From Opitutaceae bacterium BACL24 MAG-120322-bin51 (GTDB taxonomy: Bacteria > Verrucomicrobiota > Verrucomicrobiia > Opitutales > Coraliomargaritaceae): DNA of 64,000 bases. The stretch covers positions 1 through 64,000 of the forward strand of contig CAJJBI010000003.1 in the NCBI GenBank assembly GCA_905182465.1, written 5' to 3'. This document shows, in pieces, positions 19,903 through 30,157 of the stretch. The translations under genes were made by a program, and so were the position numbers. A model generated the notes under the pieces. It was given only the letters and a program-made list of their open reading frames with translations. It made no database searches and was not told the DNA's origin. How positions within the stretch are numbered: position 1 is the stretch's first letter; every line of letters begins with the position of its first letter.

Positions 19903-20987
19903 TTGAGTCACTCCTAAAGGCCGATAACGCTGAACTCACGCAAAGCACCAAAAAGGGTGCGCCTGTAGTGCTTAGCACGCGCTTGCGCTTGGCTCGTAAT
20001 TTAGTGGATGTTCCATTCCCCGAACGTGCAAGTAATTCTCAGCGTAGTGACGTCATGACCAGGTGTGCCGATCAGATCGCCGAACTTACGCAAATGAAGC
20101 ACGGTGCTTTTTTTGATATAGCCGAACTTTCTGATCTTGAAAAACAAGTTCTCGTCGAACGCCACCTCATCAGCCGAGAACTTTGCGAGTCTAAATCTGG
20201 CTCTGGCGTTTTCATCAATAAAGATCAGACTTGCTCTATTATGATCAACGAGGAGGACCATCTTCGTATCCAATTCCTGAAGACAGGCTTCAGCTTGCGT
20301 TCCATTTGGAAGCAAATCGACCGGTTCGATTCTAGTTTAGAAAATGATCTCGACCTCGCCTTCTCGTCAGAGTTTGGTTATCTCACTGCTTGCCCGACAA
20401 ACCTAGGCACTGGGCTGCGTGCCTCCGTCATGTTGCATCTTCCCGGGCTCGTCATTTCCGAGCATATGGATAAGGTCATTCGTGCGGTCAACCAGCTCGG
20501 CATCACCGTGCGTGGCCTATTCGGAGAAGGTTCTGATGCGACTGGTCACGTCTTTCAGATATCCAATCAGCAGACCTTAGGTGAGAGTGAAGGTGAGATA
20601 ATGGCCCGTCTAGGCAGCGTATTCAAGACCATCATCGATCACGAAATTAATGCCCGTTTCAAATACATTGAAGAGAATCGCGCCCGCTTGCTCGACCAGA
20701 TCGGCCGAGCTTTTGGAACTTTACAAAATGCCCATGTAATCAACTCGAATGAGGCCATGAATCTGCTATCTCTTATGCGTCTAGCCGTCGATCTCGAGAT
20801 GTTGCCTGAGGTGAATCGCTCCGATGTCGATAGGTTATTCATTGAGTGCCAGCCTGGTCATATTCAATACGCCGCAGGTGTGGGCATCGAACCTGATGCC
20901 CGTGATCTTTGCCGCGCGGACATCCTGCGCGAAGAATTTTCCCGATTACCCGCACTTGATTTTGACAAGGTTAACAAACTCGGCTAA
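19899..20987 (+). CDS. mcsB: Protein arginine kinase McsB
   Basis: Phosphorylates arginine residues on proteins, marking them for ClpCP degradation (established in Bacillus subtilis). The 362-residue product shows the phosphagen-kinase-like catalytic domain: STRLRLARNL (26-35), INEEDH (116-121) with its acidic pair, the catalytic cysteine LTACPTNLGTG (Cys165), and GEGSDATGHVFQISN. The C-terminal dimerisation and pArg-binding region follows. It is coupled to mcsA upstream and to clpC 9 bases downstream. A CtsR repressor gene, usual in Firmicutes, is not in this window. Confidence 0.94.
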   Translation: MIESLLKADNAELTQSTKKGAPVVLSTRLRLARNLVDVPFPERASNSQRSDVMTRCADQIAELTQMKHGAFFDIAELSDLEKQVLVERHLISRELCESKSGSGVFINKDQTCSIMINEEDHLRIQFLKTGFSLRSIWKQIDRFDSSLENDLDLAFSSEFGYLTACPTNLGTGLRASVMLHLPGLVISEHMDKVIRAVNQLGITVRGLFGEGSDATGHVFQISNQQTLGESEGEIMARLGSVFKTIIDHEINARFKYIEENRARLLDQIGRAFGTLQNAHVINSNEAMNLLSLMRLAVDLEMLPEVNRSDVDRLFIECQPGHIQYAAGVGIEPDARDLCRADILREEFSRLPALDFDKVNKLG

Positions 20988-20996
20988 TTTCAAATT

Positions 20997-23483
20997 ATGG
21001 AACCTATGAATAACTTCACTCCACGCGCACAACAAGTTTTGGCGCTCGCCCGTAAAGAGGCTGATCGTTTCCATCACAACTATGTTGGTACTGAGCATCT
21101 CCTACTCGGCCTGATTAACCTTGGGCAAGGTGTTGCTGTCAATGTGCTCCAAAAAATGGGTCTCGATCTTCAGACCGTGCGCGCCGCCGTCGAAAAGCAA
21201 GTTGGCACTGGGCCCGAGAGTAAGCCTTCGGGCAACATTCCTTACACACCACGAGTGAAAAAAGTGCTGGCACTCGCTGGTAAAGAAGCCAAAGCGCTGA
21301 ACCACTCCTATGTCGGCACAGAGCACATACTTCTCGGTCTCCTCCGTGAAGGCGAGGGTGTCGCCGCGCGAGTACTTAAATCCCTCGACGTAGATATCGA
21401 GCGTTGCCGAAATGAAATTCTCGCAGAGCTTGATCCAAACTTTTCTGGTGAGACTGGAGAGGCAGCAGCAGCAGGCTCTAACCCTGGTGGTCTCGATGAC
21501 AAAAAGGACAACAAGACGCCGGCTCTAAAGGCATTCGGTCGCGATCTCACCGAACTCGCTAAAAAGGGTGAACTTGATCCAGTTATTGGTCGCAGTGAAG
21601 AAATCCGACGTGTTGTGCAGATTCTCTGCCGTCGCACTAAAAACAATCCGGTGCTCATCGGCGAAGCCGGTGTTGGTAAGACCGCTATTATCGAAGGCCT
21701 CGCTCAAGAAATTTCCTCTGGTATCGTGCCCGAAATCTTAGCGGACAAACGTCTGATTACACTCGACCTAGCACTAATGGTTGCTGGGACCAAGTATCGA
21801 GGTCAATTTGAAGAACGTATCAAGGCAGTGATGGATGAAGTCCGCCGTGCCAAGAATGTCATCATCTTTATCGACGAGCTTCACACGATCGTAGGTGCAG
21901 GCGCGGCCGAAGGTGCCATGGACGCGTCTAATATTTTTAAGCCTGCTCTCAGTCGCGGCGAGCTACAATGCATAGGTGCCACCACTCTGGCAGAATACCG
22001 CAAATACATCGAAAAAGACAGTGCGCTCGACCGCCGCTTTCAGTCCGTTAAGGTTGAGGCCCCTTCCGTCGAAGACACAGTTCTTATCCTTAAAGGCATC
22101 CGCAGCAGATACGAAGACCACCACAAGGTCGAATTTACAGATGCTGCACTCGTGGCTGCAGCTAAGCTCTCTGAGCGCTACATCACCTCGCGCTTCCTTC
22201 CCGATAAGGCGATCGACATACTCGATGAGGCTGGTGCGCGTGCCCGTATTGAGTCACTCAAGCAGCCACCAGAGTTCGAGGCTTTGACTGCTGAGATAGA
22301 TGAGGTTTGTGCCAAGAAAGAGGATGCCATTGCCAAGCAAAACTTCGAGGGTGCTGCTAAATATCGCGACGAAGAGAAACAACTGCGCAAAAAGCAAGCA
22401 GTCGCGATTGATGATTGGAAGAAAACTCGCGAAGAGAACCGCCTCGTCGTCGACGAAGAGGAAATGCTCCAAGTTGTTGCTACGTGGACAGGCATTCCAC
22501 TCTCTAAAATGGAAGAGGCTGAGAGTAAAAAGCTGCTCAAGCTCGAAGCCCAACTACAAACCGAAGTGATTGGTCAGACGATCGCAACTGAAGTCATTTC
22601 CAAAGCCCTTCGTCGCTCCCGCGCTGATCTTAAAGATCCTAAACGTCCGATTGGCTCCTTTATGTTCCTTGGACCTACGGGTGTGGGTAAGACACTCCTT
22701 GCCAAAGTTTTGGCTGAAGAGATGTTTGGCGATAAGGATGCTATCATTCAGATCGATATGTCTGAATACATGGAAAAATTTGCTGTCTCCCGCCTCGTAG
22801 GTTCGCCTCCAGGCTACGTCGGTTACGAAGAGGGTGGCCAACTAACCGAAGCGGTCCGCCGCAAGCCTTACTCGGTCGTACTTTTCGACGAAATTGAGAA
22901 AGCTCACCCCGACGTCGTTCAGTTGCTCCTTCAAGTTCTTGAGGAAGGCCGTTTAACCGACAGCCTCGGTCGCAAGATCGACTTTCGTAACACTATTTTG
23001 ATTATGACGTCAAACGTCGGCGCGGACATCCTCCAGCGTAATACTTCAATGGGCTTCGGAATTGAGAGTAATGCCGAGAACGAGTATGAAAAGATCCGTG
23101 AAAAGATCCTAGATGAGACTAAACGGGTCTTTAAGCCCGAGTTCCTCAATCGCCTCAACGACCTTGTGATATTCAAATCACTCGCTCGCGAGGATATGAC
23201 TGAGATCGTCGACCTAGAACTACGAAATGTCTCCACTCGCCTTAAAGAGCGCGAGTTAACGTTCGAATTTTCTAAAGAGTGTAAAGATTTCTTGATCGAT
23301 AAAGGGTATGACGAAAAATATGGGGCACGACCACTACGTCGCGCTGTCGAAAAATATCTAGAAGACTCCCTCGCTGAGGGCATACTCTCTGGAGAGATCA
23401 AGCCAGGTGAGGTCATTAAGGTCACAGTCGACTCAGAGGCAAAGGGCCTCGAATTCCAGCAAGACCAGCCAGTTTCTTCGTAG
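20997..23483 (+). CDS. clpC: AAA+ protease ATPase ClpC
   Basis: Unfolds substrates for the ClpP peptidase. The 828-residue product has a Clp-N double repeat (TEHLLLGL at about 37 and TEHILLGL at about 108), and D1 with Walker [11 protein letters not shown] ClpC-type middle domain contains a UVR-like segment ([21 protein letters not shown]), and D2 carries GPTGVGKTL and the ClpP-docking loop region (MGFG at about 684). The C-terminus is of normal ClpC length. It directly follows mcsB, so McsA, McsB and ClpC form one operon: McsB marks proteins and ClpC's N domain is expected to recognise pArg. A clpP gene is not in this window. Confidence 0.95.
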   Translation: MEPMNNFTPRAQQVLALARKEADRFHHNYVGTEHLLLGLINLGQGVAVNVLQKMGLDLQTVRAAVEKQVGTGPESKPSGNIPYTPRVKKVLALAGKEAKALNHSYVGTEHILLGLLREGEGVAARVLKSLDVDIERCRNEILAELDPNFSGETGEAAAAGSNPGGLDDKKDNKTPALKAFGRDLTELAKKGELDPVIGRSEEIRRVVQILCRRTKNNPVLIGEAGVGKTAIIEGLAQEISSGIVPEILADKRLITLDLALMVAGTKYRGQFEERIKAVMDEVRRAKNVIIFIDELHTIVGAGAAEGAMDASNIFKPALSRGELQCIGATTLAEYRKYIEKDSALDRRFQSVKVEAPSVEDTVLILKGIRSRYEDHHKVEFTDAALVAAAKLSERYITSRFLPDKAIDILDEAGARARIESLKQPPEFEALTAEIDEVCAKKEDAIAKQNFEGAAKYRDEEKQLRKKQAVAIDDWKKTREENRLVVDEEEMLQVVATWTGIPLSKMEEAESKKLLKLEAQLQTEVIGQTIATEVISKALRRSRADLKDPKRPIGSFMFLGPTGVGKTLLAKVLAEEMFGDKDAIIQIDMSEYMEKFAVSRLVGSPPGYVGYEEGGQLTEAVRRKPYSVVLFDEIEKAHPDVVQLLLQVLEEGRLTDSLGRKIDFRNTILIMTSNVGADILQRNTSMGFGIESNAENEYEKIREKILDETKRVFKPEFLNRLNDLVIFKSLAREDMTEIVDLELRNVSTRLKERELTFEFSKECKDFLIDKGYDEKYGARPLRRAVEKYLEDSLAEGILSGEIKPGEVIKVTVDSEAKGLEFQQDQPVSS

Positions 23484-23748
23484 CGGTGGTATCCGCCTCG
23501 CGCGTCCTCTGGTGCAGTGAGTGTTTTGATCTGAAGGGGTTGTTGATCTCAGTATTAGCATTTGATCGCATGTCGGTTCATCTCTCAGGCGGGTCTGTGT
23601 AATTCTTCCAGCACTGATAGTATTAGTATAAAGCTTGAGTAGCTGTAAGTTCGTCGCCTTCGGCATTGACCTCATTCTGCTGGGGAGTTGACTGCTTAAG
23701 AGCGATAAGCTGCGCTTTCGCATTAAATTAAAAGCCCCGAAAGCTAAC

Positions 23749-25713
23749 ATGACTACTGATAATTCATCTATGGAGTCGGTCTCGCACGAGCACCGTAAAT
23801 TCGCCCCTTCCTCTGAATTTGTCGATGCGGCTCACATTAGTGGTGATTCTGCCTACAGGGCGCTCTACGAGAAAAGTGTCCAAGATCCCGAAGCCTTTTG
23901 GGCAGAAGCGGCTGGAGAGCTGCATTGGTTTAAGAAGTGGGACACGGTGCTCGACGATTCTGATGCGCCATTTTTCAGATGGTTTGATGGTAGCCGCACA
24001 AATCTTTCCTACAATTGCCTCGACCGTCACATCGATGCGGGGCGGGGCGATAAGATCGCTATTCACTGGGAGGGCGAACCTGGGGATTCGCGGGACATCA
24101 GCTACTCGCAGCTCCATCTGGAGGTTTGCCGCTTAGCTAATGCTTTGAAATCACGCGGTGTGCAAAAGGGCGACCGGATCGCAGTCTATCTACCGATGAT
24201 TCCTGAGTTGGCTATCGCTGTCCTCGCTTGTGCGCGCATTGGCGCTGTGCACTCGGTCATTTTTGCGGGTTTTTCAGCCGACTCAATTCGTGACCGCGTG
24301 CTCGATAGTGAGACGCGTATGGTTATCACGGCGGACGGAGGCTACCGCCGTGGAAAGATGCTGGAGCTCAAAAAGATTGTTGATGAAGGCGTAGCGAATT
24401 GCGACTGCGTGAAGGATGTCATCGTGGTTAAACGAGGCGACGACCATCCGGTTGCTTGTCCGATGGTGGATGGCCGTGACAGTTGGTATCATGATCTCGT
24501 CGCTCATGTGGACGACAATTGCCCCGCCGAAGAAATGGAAGCAGAAGATTTGCTCTTCCTTCTCTACACCAGTGGAACGACAGGGAAGCCTAAAGGCATC
24601 ATGCACACCACGGCGGGCTACCAAGTATTTAGCTACCTTACTTCGAAGTATATTTTCGACCTGAAGCAAGACGATGTTTATTGGTGCACTGCTGATGTAG
24701 GTTGGATTACGGGACACACTTACATTGTCTATGGCATTATGCAGAATGGCGTCACTCAAGTGATGTATGAAGGTGCTCCAAATCATCCTGACGAAGGGCG
24801 CTTTTGGGAAATTATTGAGAAGTATAAGGTTTCCATTTTCTACACCGCACCGACTGCGATCCGTGCTTTTATGAAGTGGGGCGACGATTGGGTTACGGGT
24901 AAGGATATTTCCTCGCTTCGCCTACTCGGTACTGTTGGCGAACCAATTAACCCAGAAGCTTGGATATGGTATCACAAGCTGATCGGTGCAGAGCGTTGTC
25001 CAATCGTAGATACATGGTGGCAGACCGAAACGGGTGGCCACATGCTTTCACCAATGCCGGGTGCGACCGCGACGAAGCCTGGTTGCGCAACAGTTCCTTT
25101 CTTTGGGGTCGAGCCAGCGATCTTAGCAGATGATGGTAGCGAAGTAGAAGCAGGCATTCTAGCTATAAAGAAACCATGGCCGGGCATGCTGCGTGGTATT
25201 TATGGCGACCCGCAGCGTTTTAAAGATACCTACTGGTGTAAGTGGGGCGGTAAATATTATTTCCCTGGGGACGGCGCTCGCCGCGACGAGGATGGCTACA
25301 TCTGGATTCTGGGTCGTGTGGACGATGTGGTCAACGTATCGGGTCACCGTATCGGCACTGCTGAGTTGGAAAGTGTCTTCGTCGAGCACAAGGACGTGGC
25401 CGAATCCGCAGTTGTCGGCATTCCCCACGAGATTAAAGGCCAGGGGCTAGTTGCCTTTGTCACTGTGATTGATGGTCGCGATCAAGACGACCTTCTACGT
25501 AAGGAACTCGTCGCAATGATCGACAAGGGCATCGGGAAGTTTGCTCGGCCTGAACGTGTTCTCTTTTCTTCGGATTTACCTAAAACACGTTCTGGTAAGA
25601 TTATGCGCCGGATTCTACGCGACATCGCCGAGGGCAAAGAGTTGGGAAATGTAACGACCTTGGCTGATCCGACTGTAGTCGAAGAATTACAGAAACAGTA
25701 TTTAGAGGCCTAA
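23749..25713 (+). CDS. acs: Acetyl-CoA synthetase
   Basis: Activates acetate to acetyl-AMP and then acetyl-CoA. The 654-residue length is standard. Motifs present are YTSGTTGKPKGI (P-loop-like, near 275-286), the WWQTETGG adenylate-binding segment, DDVVNVSGHRIG (hinge) and the C-terminal catalytic lysine in TRSGKIMRR. The lysine sits in a context where acetylation usually regulates Acs. The 265-base gap after clpC shows no evident gene or terminator. Acetate assimilation fits a heterotroph; regulation is not visible. Confidence 0.95.
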   Translation: MTTDNSSMESVSHEHRKFAPSSEFVDAAHISGDSAYRALYEKSVQDPEAFWAEAAGELHWFKKWDTVLDDSDAPFFRWFDGSRTNLSYNCLDRHIDAGRGDKIAIHWEGEPGDSRDISYSQLHLEVCRLANALKSRGVQKGDRIAVYLPMIPELAIAVLACARIGAVHSVIFAGFSADSIRDRVLDSETRMVITADGGYRRGKMLELKKIVDEGVANCDCVKDVIVVKRGDDHPVACPMVDGRDSWYHDLVAHVDDNCPAEEMEAEDLLFLLYTSGTTGKPKGIMHTTAGYQVFSYLTSKYIFDLKQDDVYWCTADVGWITGHTYIVYGIMQNGVTQVMYEGAPNHPDEGRFWEIIEKYKVSIFYTAPTAIRAFMKWGDDWVTGKDISSLRLLGTVGEPINPEAWIWYHKLIGAERCPIVDTWWQTETGGHMLSPMPGATATKPGCATVPFFGVEPAILADDGSEVEAGILAIKKPWPGMLRGIYGDPQRFKDTYWCKWGGKYYFPGDGARRDEDGYIWILGRVDDVVNVSGHRIGTAELESVFVEHKDVAESAVVGIPHEIKGQGLVAFVTVIDGRDQDDLLRKELVAMIDKGIGKFARPERVLFSSDLPKTRSGKIMRRILRDIAEGKELGNVTTLADPTVVEELQKQYLEA

Positions 25714-25797
25714 AAATGGGGCAAATCAGCATCGATTCTTGCTTCCGCTTTCGAGATACCCTTCCCAGCTAAATGGGATCATCATTTCGAACTAGCT

Positions 25798-26592
25798 TCA
25801 CTGCTTGTCATCTTCTTTTGGTCCTGCGCCGTGGAGCACATCTTCGAGCTCCAAGCCAGTCATGCTTTTGATGCCCTTGAGCAGTTGCATCAGTGTGAGC
25901 ATCATAATTGCCATGCTTGGGATCGCTATGACTGGCCAACTCCAGGCCATCATTTTGCTCACCTCGGAATTAAACGCATCGCTACCGCTGGGACTGACTA
26001 CTATCCAGCGAGCCAGAACATAGTTCAAAATACCACTTAATAAAAAAGAGGTCGCGAGCAGCCATGTGCAGCGCACGAGTAAACGATCAAAGGCAACGAC
26101 CGAATCATGAGTGACGAGGGCAGTATGCACCTTATTTACATTAATAAGCTCGGGGTTATAGAGAAGTGTACGAATGAGCGGGTAGGGCGTTTTCAAGGAA
26201 ATCAGTACTGCAAAGCCGAGTAGAAGAGGGATGGCAGCCTCCTTGACCGCGAACCATTCAGTTGGAATCTTTAGGATCCCAATGCCTCCAGTCAAAAGAA
26301 CACTGATCAAGCCAAGGATAGAAAAAAGGTTATACTTCGAGCGTTTAAGATAGTCGTAGATGAAGTAGCCGACAGGGAAGGCAATTGCGAGGAGAAGCAC
26401 GCCTACCGCGACATTATCGAAGTAGGGTTCAAGGTAGGAACCGAACCATTGTTTACCCTTGTTGAGTAGTAGGATCGGTAGGATCAGGTTGAAACCTAGG
26501 TTCAGGAAGGTATTTTCTTTCTTAGCGTCCTTTTTTTTAGGTGGCTCTGTATTATCAGAAATAGACGAGTTGATGGGTTGCAGATCAGGCAT
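25798..26592 (-). CDS. VC0807-family membrane protein
   Basis: A 264-residue protein with about six to seven membrane helices. Typical segments of the VC0807 family are [53 protein letters not shown] and [28 protein letters not shown] and ALSWP-like [14 protein letters not shown] also occur. The role is unknown; it is related to septation-protein-A-like membrane proteins in annotation. The N-terminal 27 residues are charged and cytoplasmic. Its start lies 19 bases from the divergent coaB start, so the promoters of the two genes must overlap each other or the coding regions. Confidence 0.75.
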   Translation of the reverse strand: MPDLQPINSSISDNTEPPKKKDAKKENTFLNLGFNLILPILLLNKGKQWFGSYLEPYFDNVAVGVLLLAIAFPVGYFIYDYLKRSKYNLFSILGLISVLLTGGIGILKIPTEWFAVKEAAIPLLLGFAVLISLKTPYPLIRTLLYNPELINVNKVHTALVTHDSVVAFDRLLVRCTWLLATSFLLSGILNYVLARWIVVSPSGSDAFNSEVSKMMAWSWPVIAIPSMAIMMLTLMQLLKGIKSMTGLELEDVLHGAGPKEDDKQ

Positions 26593-26611
26593 GAGTTAGC
26601 TTAGAGTTTTA

Positions 26612-27265
26612 ATGCTTATGTCGAACGCAAGCTCTATTCGTTGTCTCATTACCGCGGGCCCTACCCGTGAGTTTATCGATCCGGTACGCTATATCAGTAA
26701 TCCCTCGACCGGAAAAATGGGCTTTTCCATTGCCGAGGCCGCTCTTGAGGCGGGCTGGAACGTTGATCTTGTGGCTGGTCCTGTTGCTCTGGAAGAACCA
26801 AAGGGTGCCATCCTCTACCCAGTTATAACAGCCGAAGAAATGCTCCACCAGGTAGATGCGCTCTTCGATGCTTGCGATGTCCTCATTATGACGGCGGCGG
26901 TCAGCGACTTTCGCCCCGCTATCCAGCACACCCACAAAGAGAAGAAGGGTGAGGCCCTCATGAATATCGAGTTCGAACATACCACAGACATCCTAAAAAC
27001 CATGTCCGAGCGTAAAGCGCACCAGACAGTAGTCGGTTTTGCAGCCGAAACGGAAAATGTGGTTACCTATGCCAATGAGAAGCTAGCATCCAAGAACTTA
27101 GACTTCATTGTAGCTAATGAAGTTGGCAGAGCAGGCTCAGGATTCGCTGCGGATACAAACGAAGTGCTTCTGATCGCTGCCGACGGCAGTTCCATCAAGT
27201 TAGGTCCCGCCACTAAGTCGGCCATCGCAGAAGAGTTGATTCAACTCGTTACGCCAACAAGATGA
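26612..27265 (+). CDS. coaB: Stand-alone phosphopantothenoylcysteine synthetase (CoaB domain)
   Basis: Joins cysteine to 4'-phosphopantothenate in coenzyme A synthesis. The 217-residue product covers only the CoaB (DFP) domain: [25 protein letters not shown] (about 13-37), the AAVSDFRP segment near 94-101, and the Lys/cysteine region with [11 protein letters not shown] and [17 protein letters not shown]. Most bacteria carry a CoaBC fusion. Here the CoaC decarboxylase must be elsewhere. Two start codons are possible, at 26612 and 26618; both are 19-25 bases from the divergent VC0807 gene. Confidence 0.9.
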   Translation: MLMSNASSIRCLITAGPTREFIDPVRYISNPSTGKMGFSIAEAALEAGWNVDLVAGPVALEEPKGAILYPVITAEEMLHQVDALFDACDVLIMTAAVSDFRPAIQHTHKEKKGEALMNIEFEHTTDILKTMSERKAHQTVVGFAAETENVVTYANEKLASKNLDFIVANEVGRAGSGFAADTNEVLLIAADGSSIKLGPATKSAIAEELIQLVTPTR

Positions 27266-27305
27266 TGGCTTCTATCTTTCAACTCTTACATTTTAACTTC
27301 GTCTA

Positions 27306-28475
27306 ATGAAAAACACCGGACTCGAAAAAATACTTGGGCGGATCGAAGATCTTGATTCAGTGAATTTGGGAATCCTCGTGCAGCGTCTTGCTCGTGAACG
27401 TAAGATGCAGGAGACTGTCTTCAATACGATTCAAGATGGTGTCATAGTGATCGATTCGGATGGAGTGGTGCAATATGCAAACGATGCAGCTCTGGGATTA
27501 ATCGGTCTCAAGGAAAACGATATCGGTGTTACTAGACTTTGGAAAATGGTGCCCGATTTGGCTAAATCGATCGACCTTGAAGCGGTTGCGGGTAAAAAGA
27601 TGTCGGCTCCCGTTCTCTCGCGTGAGATAGAACTTAATTACCCCGAGCATCGGGTAGTGCGTCTCTACATGGTACCAATCGATGCTCAGGTTGGCCATGA
27701 TGATAGTGGCGGTTACGTTATCGTGCTGTCCGACTTAACTGAAGAACGCTTTTCGATGGAGGAGCGTATCGAAAGTGAGCGTACGGACTCCATCGTTAGT
27801 CTAGCCGCAGGCGTAGCGCACGAACTTGGAAATCCACTTAATTCTCTGACGATTCATTTACAGCTGATTGAGCGTAAGCTCAAAAAACTAGCTGAGCAGC
27901 CAGACGCCGCTAAGTTGGCCGAGTCCTTGCAGGTGTGCCAAGGAGAGGTGGAGCGACTCGACGGCATCATTACGCACTTTCTGGAAGCAGTGCGGCCGCA
28001 GAAGCCCGAGTTGAATGAGCTTGATTTGTTAGGGCTCGTTGACGAAGTGCTCCGCGTGCAGGAGGCAGAGTTGAGTGACCGGAAACTCGAAGTAAAAGTC
28101 GAGGTCAGTGATGATTTGCCCACGATTCTCGGTGACAGTGATCAAATTAAGCAGGTCTTTTTCAATCTAATCAAAAATGCGATGGAAGCCATGCAGCCTA
28201 ATGGAAGTCTGCGAATCATTGCACGTCGTGACGACGACTACGTTTATCTGCAATTTGTTGATACGGGCTCAGGCATTTCTGAAGAGGATCTGTCCAAGGT
28301 TTTTCAAGCCTACTATACGACGAAAAAAGGAGGCCACGGACTTGGCATGATGATTGTTGAGCGTATTATGCGCGCGCACGGTGGGCACATCAACATTGAG
28401 TCGAGGAAAGGGGCGGGCACAGCCATTACCTTGCAGTTTCCTCAGCAGCATCGGCGAACAAGGCTGCTTGAGTAA
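27306..28475 (+). CDS. PAS-domain sensor histidine kinase (NtrB-like)
   Basis: A soluble two-component sensor of 389 residues. An N-terminal PAS domain (about 36-145: [20 protein letters not shown]) is followed by a HisKA dimerisation helix with the phosphorylated His172 in [11 protein letters not shown]. The HATPase_c domain has [10 protein letters not shown] (N box), [10 protein letters not shown] and [13 protein letters not shown]. No membrane segment or signal peptide is visible, so the input is probably cytoplasmic. No response regulator lies next to it, making it an orphan whose partner cannot be named. It starts 40 bases after coaB. Confidence 0.88.
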   Translation: MKNTGLEKILGRIEDLDSVNLGILVQRLARERKMQETVFNTIQDGVIVIDSDGVVQYANDAALGLIGLKENDIGVTRLWKMVPDLAKSIDLEAVAGKKMSAPVLSREIELNYPEHRVVRLYMVPIDAQVGHDDSGGYVIVLSDLTEERFSMEERIESERTDSIVSLAAGVAHELGNPLNSLTIHLQLIERKLKKLAEQPDAAKLAESLQVCQGEVERLDGIITHFLEAVRPQKPELNELDLLGLVDEVLRVQEAELSDRKLEVKVEVSDDLPTILGDSDQIKQVFFNLIKNAMEAMQPNGSLRIIARRDDDYVYLQFVDTGSGISEEDLSKVFQAYYTTKKGGHGLGMMIVERIMRAHGGHINIESRKGAGTAITLQFPQQHRRTRLLE

Positions 28476-28608
28476 GTCGGATTTACATACTTTGGTAAGC
28501 TCAGATGTGATGCGACTCATCTGAGACTTGATGTTGTATTGTTAGTTGGCGACGTCATTTCGAAAAGGTTGACTTTATTCAGCCGCAAATTACATCAATT
28601 ATATTCTG

Positions 28609-29211
28609 ATGAGCACTGCTCTAAAATATCGAGTTTTGGTTTTGAACCGGTTATGGCAGCCAGTTAACATCGTCGGCGTTGAACGAGCTTTCAGCCTACT
28701 GCTTCAAGACCACGCTCAGGTTATCTACACTGGGGACGAGAATTTCCGCTTGATGGACTCAGCTGCTTGGTTGGAACTCTCCCAAGAAGAGTCTCCTGGG
28801 GGTAATGAAGCCTACATTCAGACTGTTCGTTTACGGATACGAATGCCCAAGGTCCTGCTACTCCGTAGCTATGACAAGTTGCCAACTCAGGAAATTAAAT
28901 TCACACGGGATAACCTTTTTGAACGCGACGATTATCGCTGTCAATATTGCGGTCATCACTTCGATTCAGTGCATTTAAATATGGATCACGTAATCCCTCG
29001 TGATCGTGGTGGGCGGACCTCTTGGGAAAATATTGTTACATCATGCATTAAGTGTAATTCACGGAAAGCGAACCGTCTGCCGCATCAGGCAAATATGCAT
29101 CTAATCCGTAAGCCCGAACGCCCGAAGTGGCGGCCATTTGTTAGTTCTTTGATTGGGCAAAGCTATGACTCGGATTGGGACCATTTTATTAATTTGAAGA
29201 AGCCAGCGTGA
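28609..29211 (+). CDS. HNH endonuclease family protein
   Basis: A 200-residue protein with a C-terminal HNH nuclease domain. Two cysteine pairs form a zinc-binding frame (Cys111-x2-Cys114 in CQYC and Cys146-x2-Cys149 in CIKC). They surround the ββα-metal motif NMDHVIPRDRGG (Asp126-His127) and WENIVTSC. The N-terminal half (VLNRLWQPVNIVGVERAFSLLLQ) is the segment usually found before this domain in a widespread family of bacterial HNH proteins whose role is not established. It could act in DNA repair or in defence, but its neighbours are housekeeping genes and no methylase is nearby, so a restriction function is not supported. Confidence 0.85.
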   Translation: MSTALKYRVLVLNRLWQPVNIVGVERAFSLLLQDHAQVIYTGDENFRLMDSAAWLELSQEESPGGNEAYIQTVRLRIRMPKVLLLRSYDKLPTQEIKFTRDNLFERDDYRCQYCGHHFDSVHLNMDHVIPRDRGGRTSWENIVTSCIKCNSRKANRLPHQANMHLIRKPERPKWRPFVSSLIGQSYDSDWDHFINLKKPA

Positions 29212-29575
29212 GTATTTGAGTGACGTATTTATACGGCTACATTTTAAAATCTTCCAAGGCGAACACTCACCAATGCGAATAAGAGCATTTTAGAGTATTC
29301 CTCTATAGCGGAACTAAAACAGCCATAAGCCAAGTATCGCCATGATGAGAATCAGCAGGATCACGGAAAGACTTTTACGTTCTTGGCTGGTCAATCTCAT
29401 GTTTATTTATGTATGCAATTTAATTCTCACGGACAATACTTTTAGTCAGGAATATAAGCAGTAATCTTAGTGGTATTCCCACCAATTCTGATTTCTCTGT
29501 TCATTATGAATACGCAATTTATTAACGAAACAGTCTGACATTGAGTTTTTTAGATTAGCCTATTGAGTTTCAAGT
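29212..29575. other. Intergenic region, mostly empty
   Basis: About 360 bases between the HNH gene and the 29576 lipoprotein gene. Apart from one 28-codon reverse frame described separately, I see no gene, terminator or repeat here. The sequence is AT-rich. Confidence 0.5.
29314..29400 (-). CDS. Possible 28-residue single-span membrane protein
   Basis: A very short reverse frame from the ATG at 29398-29400 to a TAG at 29314. It encodes MRLTSQERKSLS followed by a strongly hydrophobic helix, VILLILIMAILGLWLF. The opening LTxQERK, then a membrane span, is the usual start of small Verrucomicrobial type-IV-pilus-like or ComEA-like membrane proteins. This one stops right after the helix. No Shine-Dalgarno motif is present, in line with the rest of the window. 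It could be a real microprotein, the remnant of a longer gene, or chance. Confidence 0.35.
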   Translation of the reverse strand: MRLTSQERKSLSVILLILIMAILGLWLF

Positions 29576-30142
29576 ATGAAATTATTTGCCCCCTTACTGA
29601 TTACTTTTGCGAGCATAGCTTGCTTCACTTCTTGCTCAAGTACAGCGCCTTACGGAGAGTTCGTTAAGACGATTAATTTCAGTTCACTAGATACCTTCAG
29701 CTACAAGCATACGCTCACTACAGGCATGAATTTCCGTAAGTCCGATGAGCTGCTACTCGAAGAATTTTCCGAGAAAGTAATTGTCAGCCAGTTAGAAGGG
29801 AGGGGTTTTCAATCTACCGCCGCCGCCGACGCTGATTTCTTCGTTGTAGTGAAGTGGAAAAAGTTAGTGAGCACCTATGCAAACCCTTTTGATCACATTG
29901 ACCCCTACAATGAGGTCATCGCTCGCCGTGATGATCCAAACAGTCGATTCGCCTCACGCCTACACCTGACCCTTGAAATCTACGAGAGCAGCACTCGCAA
30001 TCTTTTTTGGCGAAACGAACTGCCTAATATCTTTGATGCGCTACAACTCTCGGAAGAGCGAGTCACTGGATCGCTCAAGTTAGCGATCAAGGATTTTCCC
30101 CAACACATTGTTAAGGACCCAAACCTGCCTAATATCCACTAG
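29576..30142 (+). CDS. DUF4136-like lipoprotein
   Basis: A 188-residue predicted lipoprotein. The signal peptide ends in a lipobox-like CFTSC (Cys20). The mature part follows the DUF4136 pattern: an opening strand (TINFSSLDTFSY), a helix with an SEKVIVSQLEGRGF segment (the protein becomes more variable after it), a DADFFVVVKWKK strand, and a LHLTLEIYESSTRNLFWRNELPN region. It is predicted to sit at a membrane facing the periplasm. Its role is unknown. It is monocistronic and convergent with the MenH-like gene, with 15 bases between stops. Confidence 0.75.
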   Translation: MKLFAPLLITFASIACFTSCSSTAPYGEFVKTINFSSLDTFSYKHTLTTGMNFRKSDELLLEEFSEKVIVSQLEGRGFQSTAAADADFFVVVKWKKLVSTYANPFDHIDPYNEVIARRDDPNSRFASRLHLTLEIYESSTRNLFWRNELPNIFDALQLSEERVTGSLKLAIKDFPQHIVKDPNLPNIH

Positions 30143-30157
30143 CCTGTTATTATTTAA

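Noticed and set aside
28609-29211. HNH gene as part of a restriction or defence system
   Set aside because: No methylase, helicase or other defence gene nearby; the neighbours are housekeeping genes.
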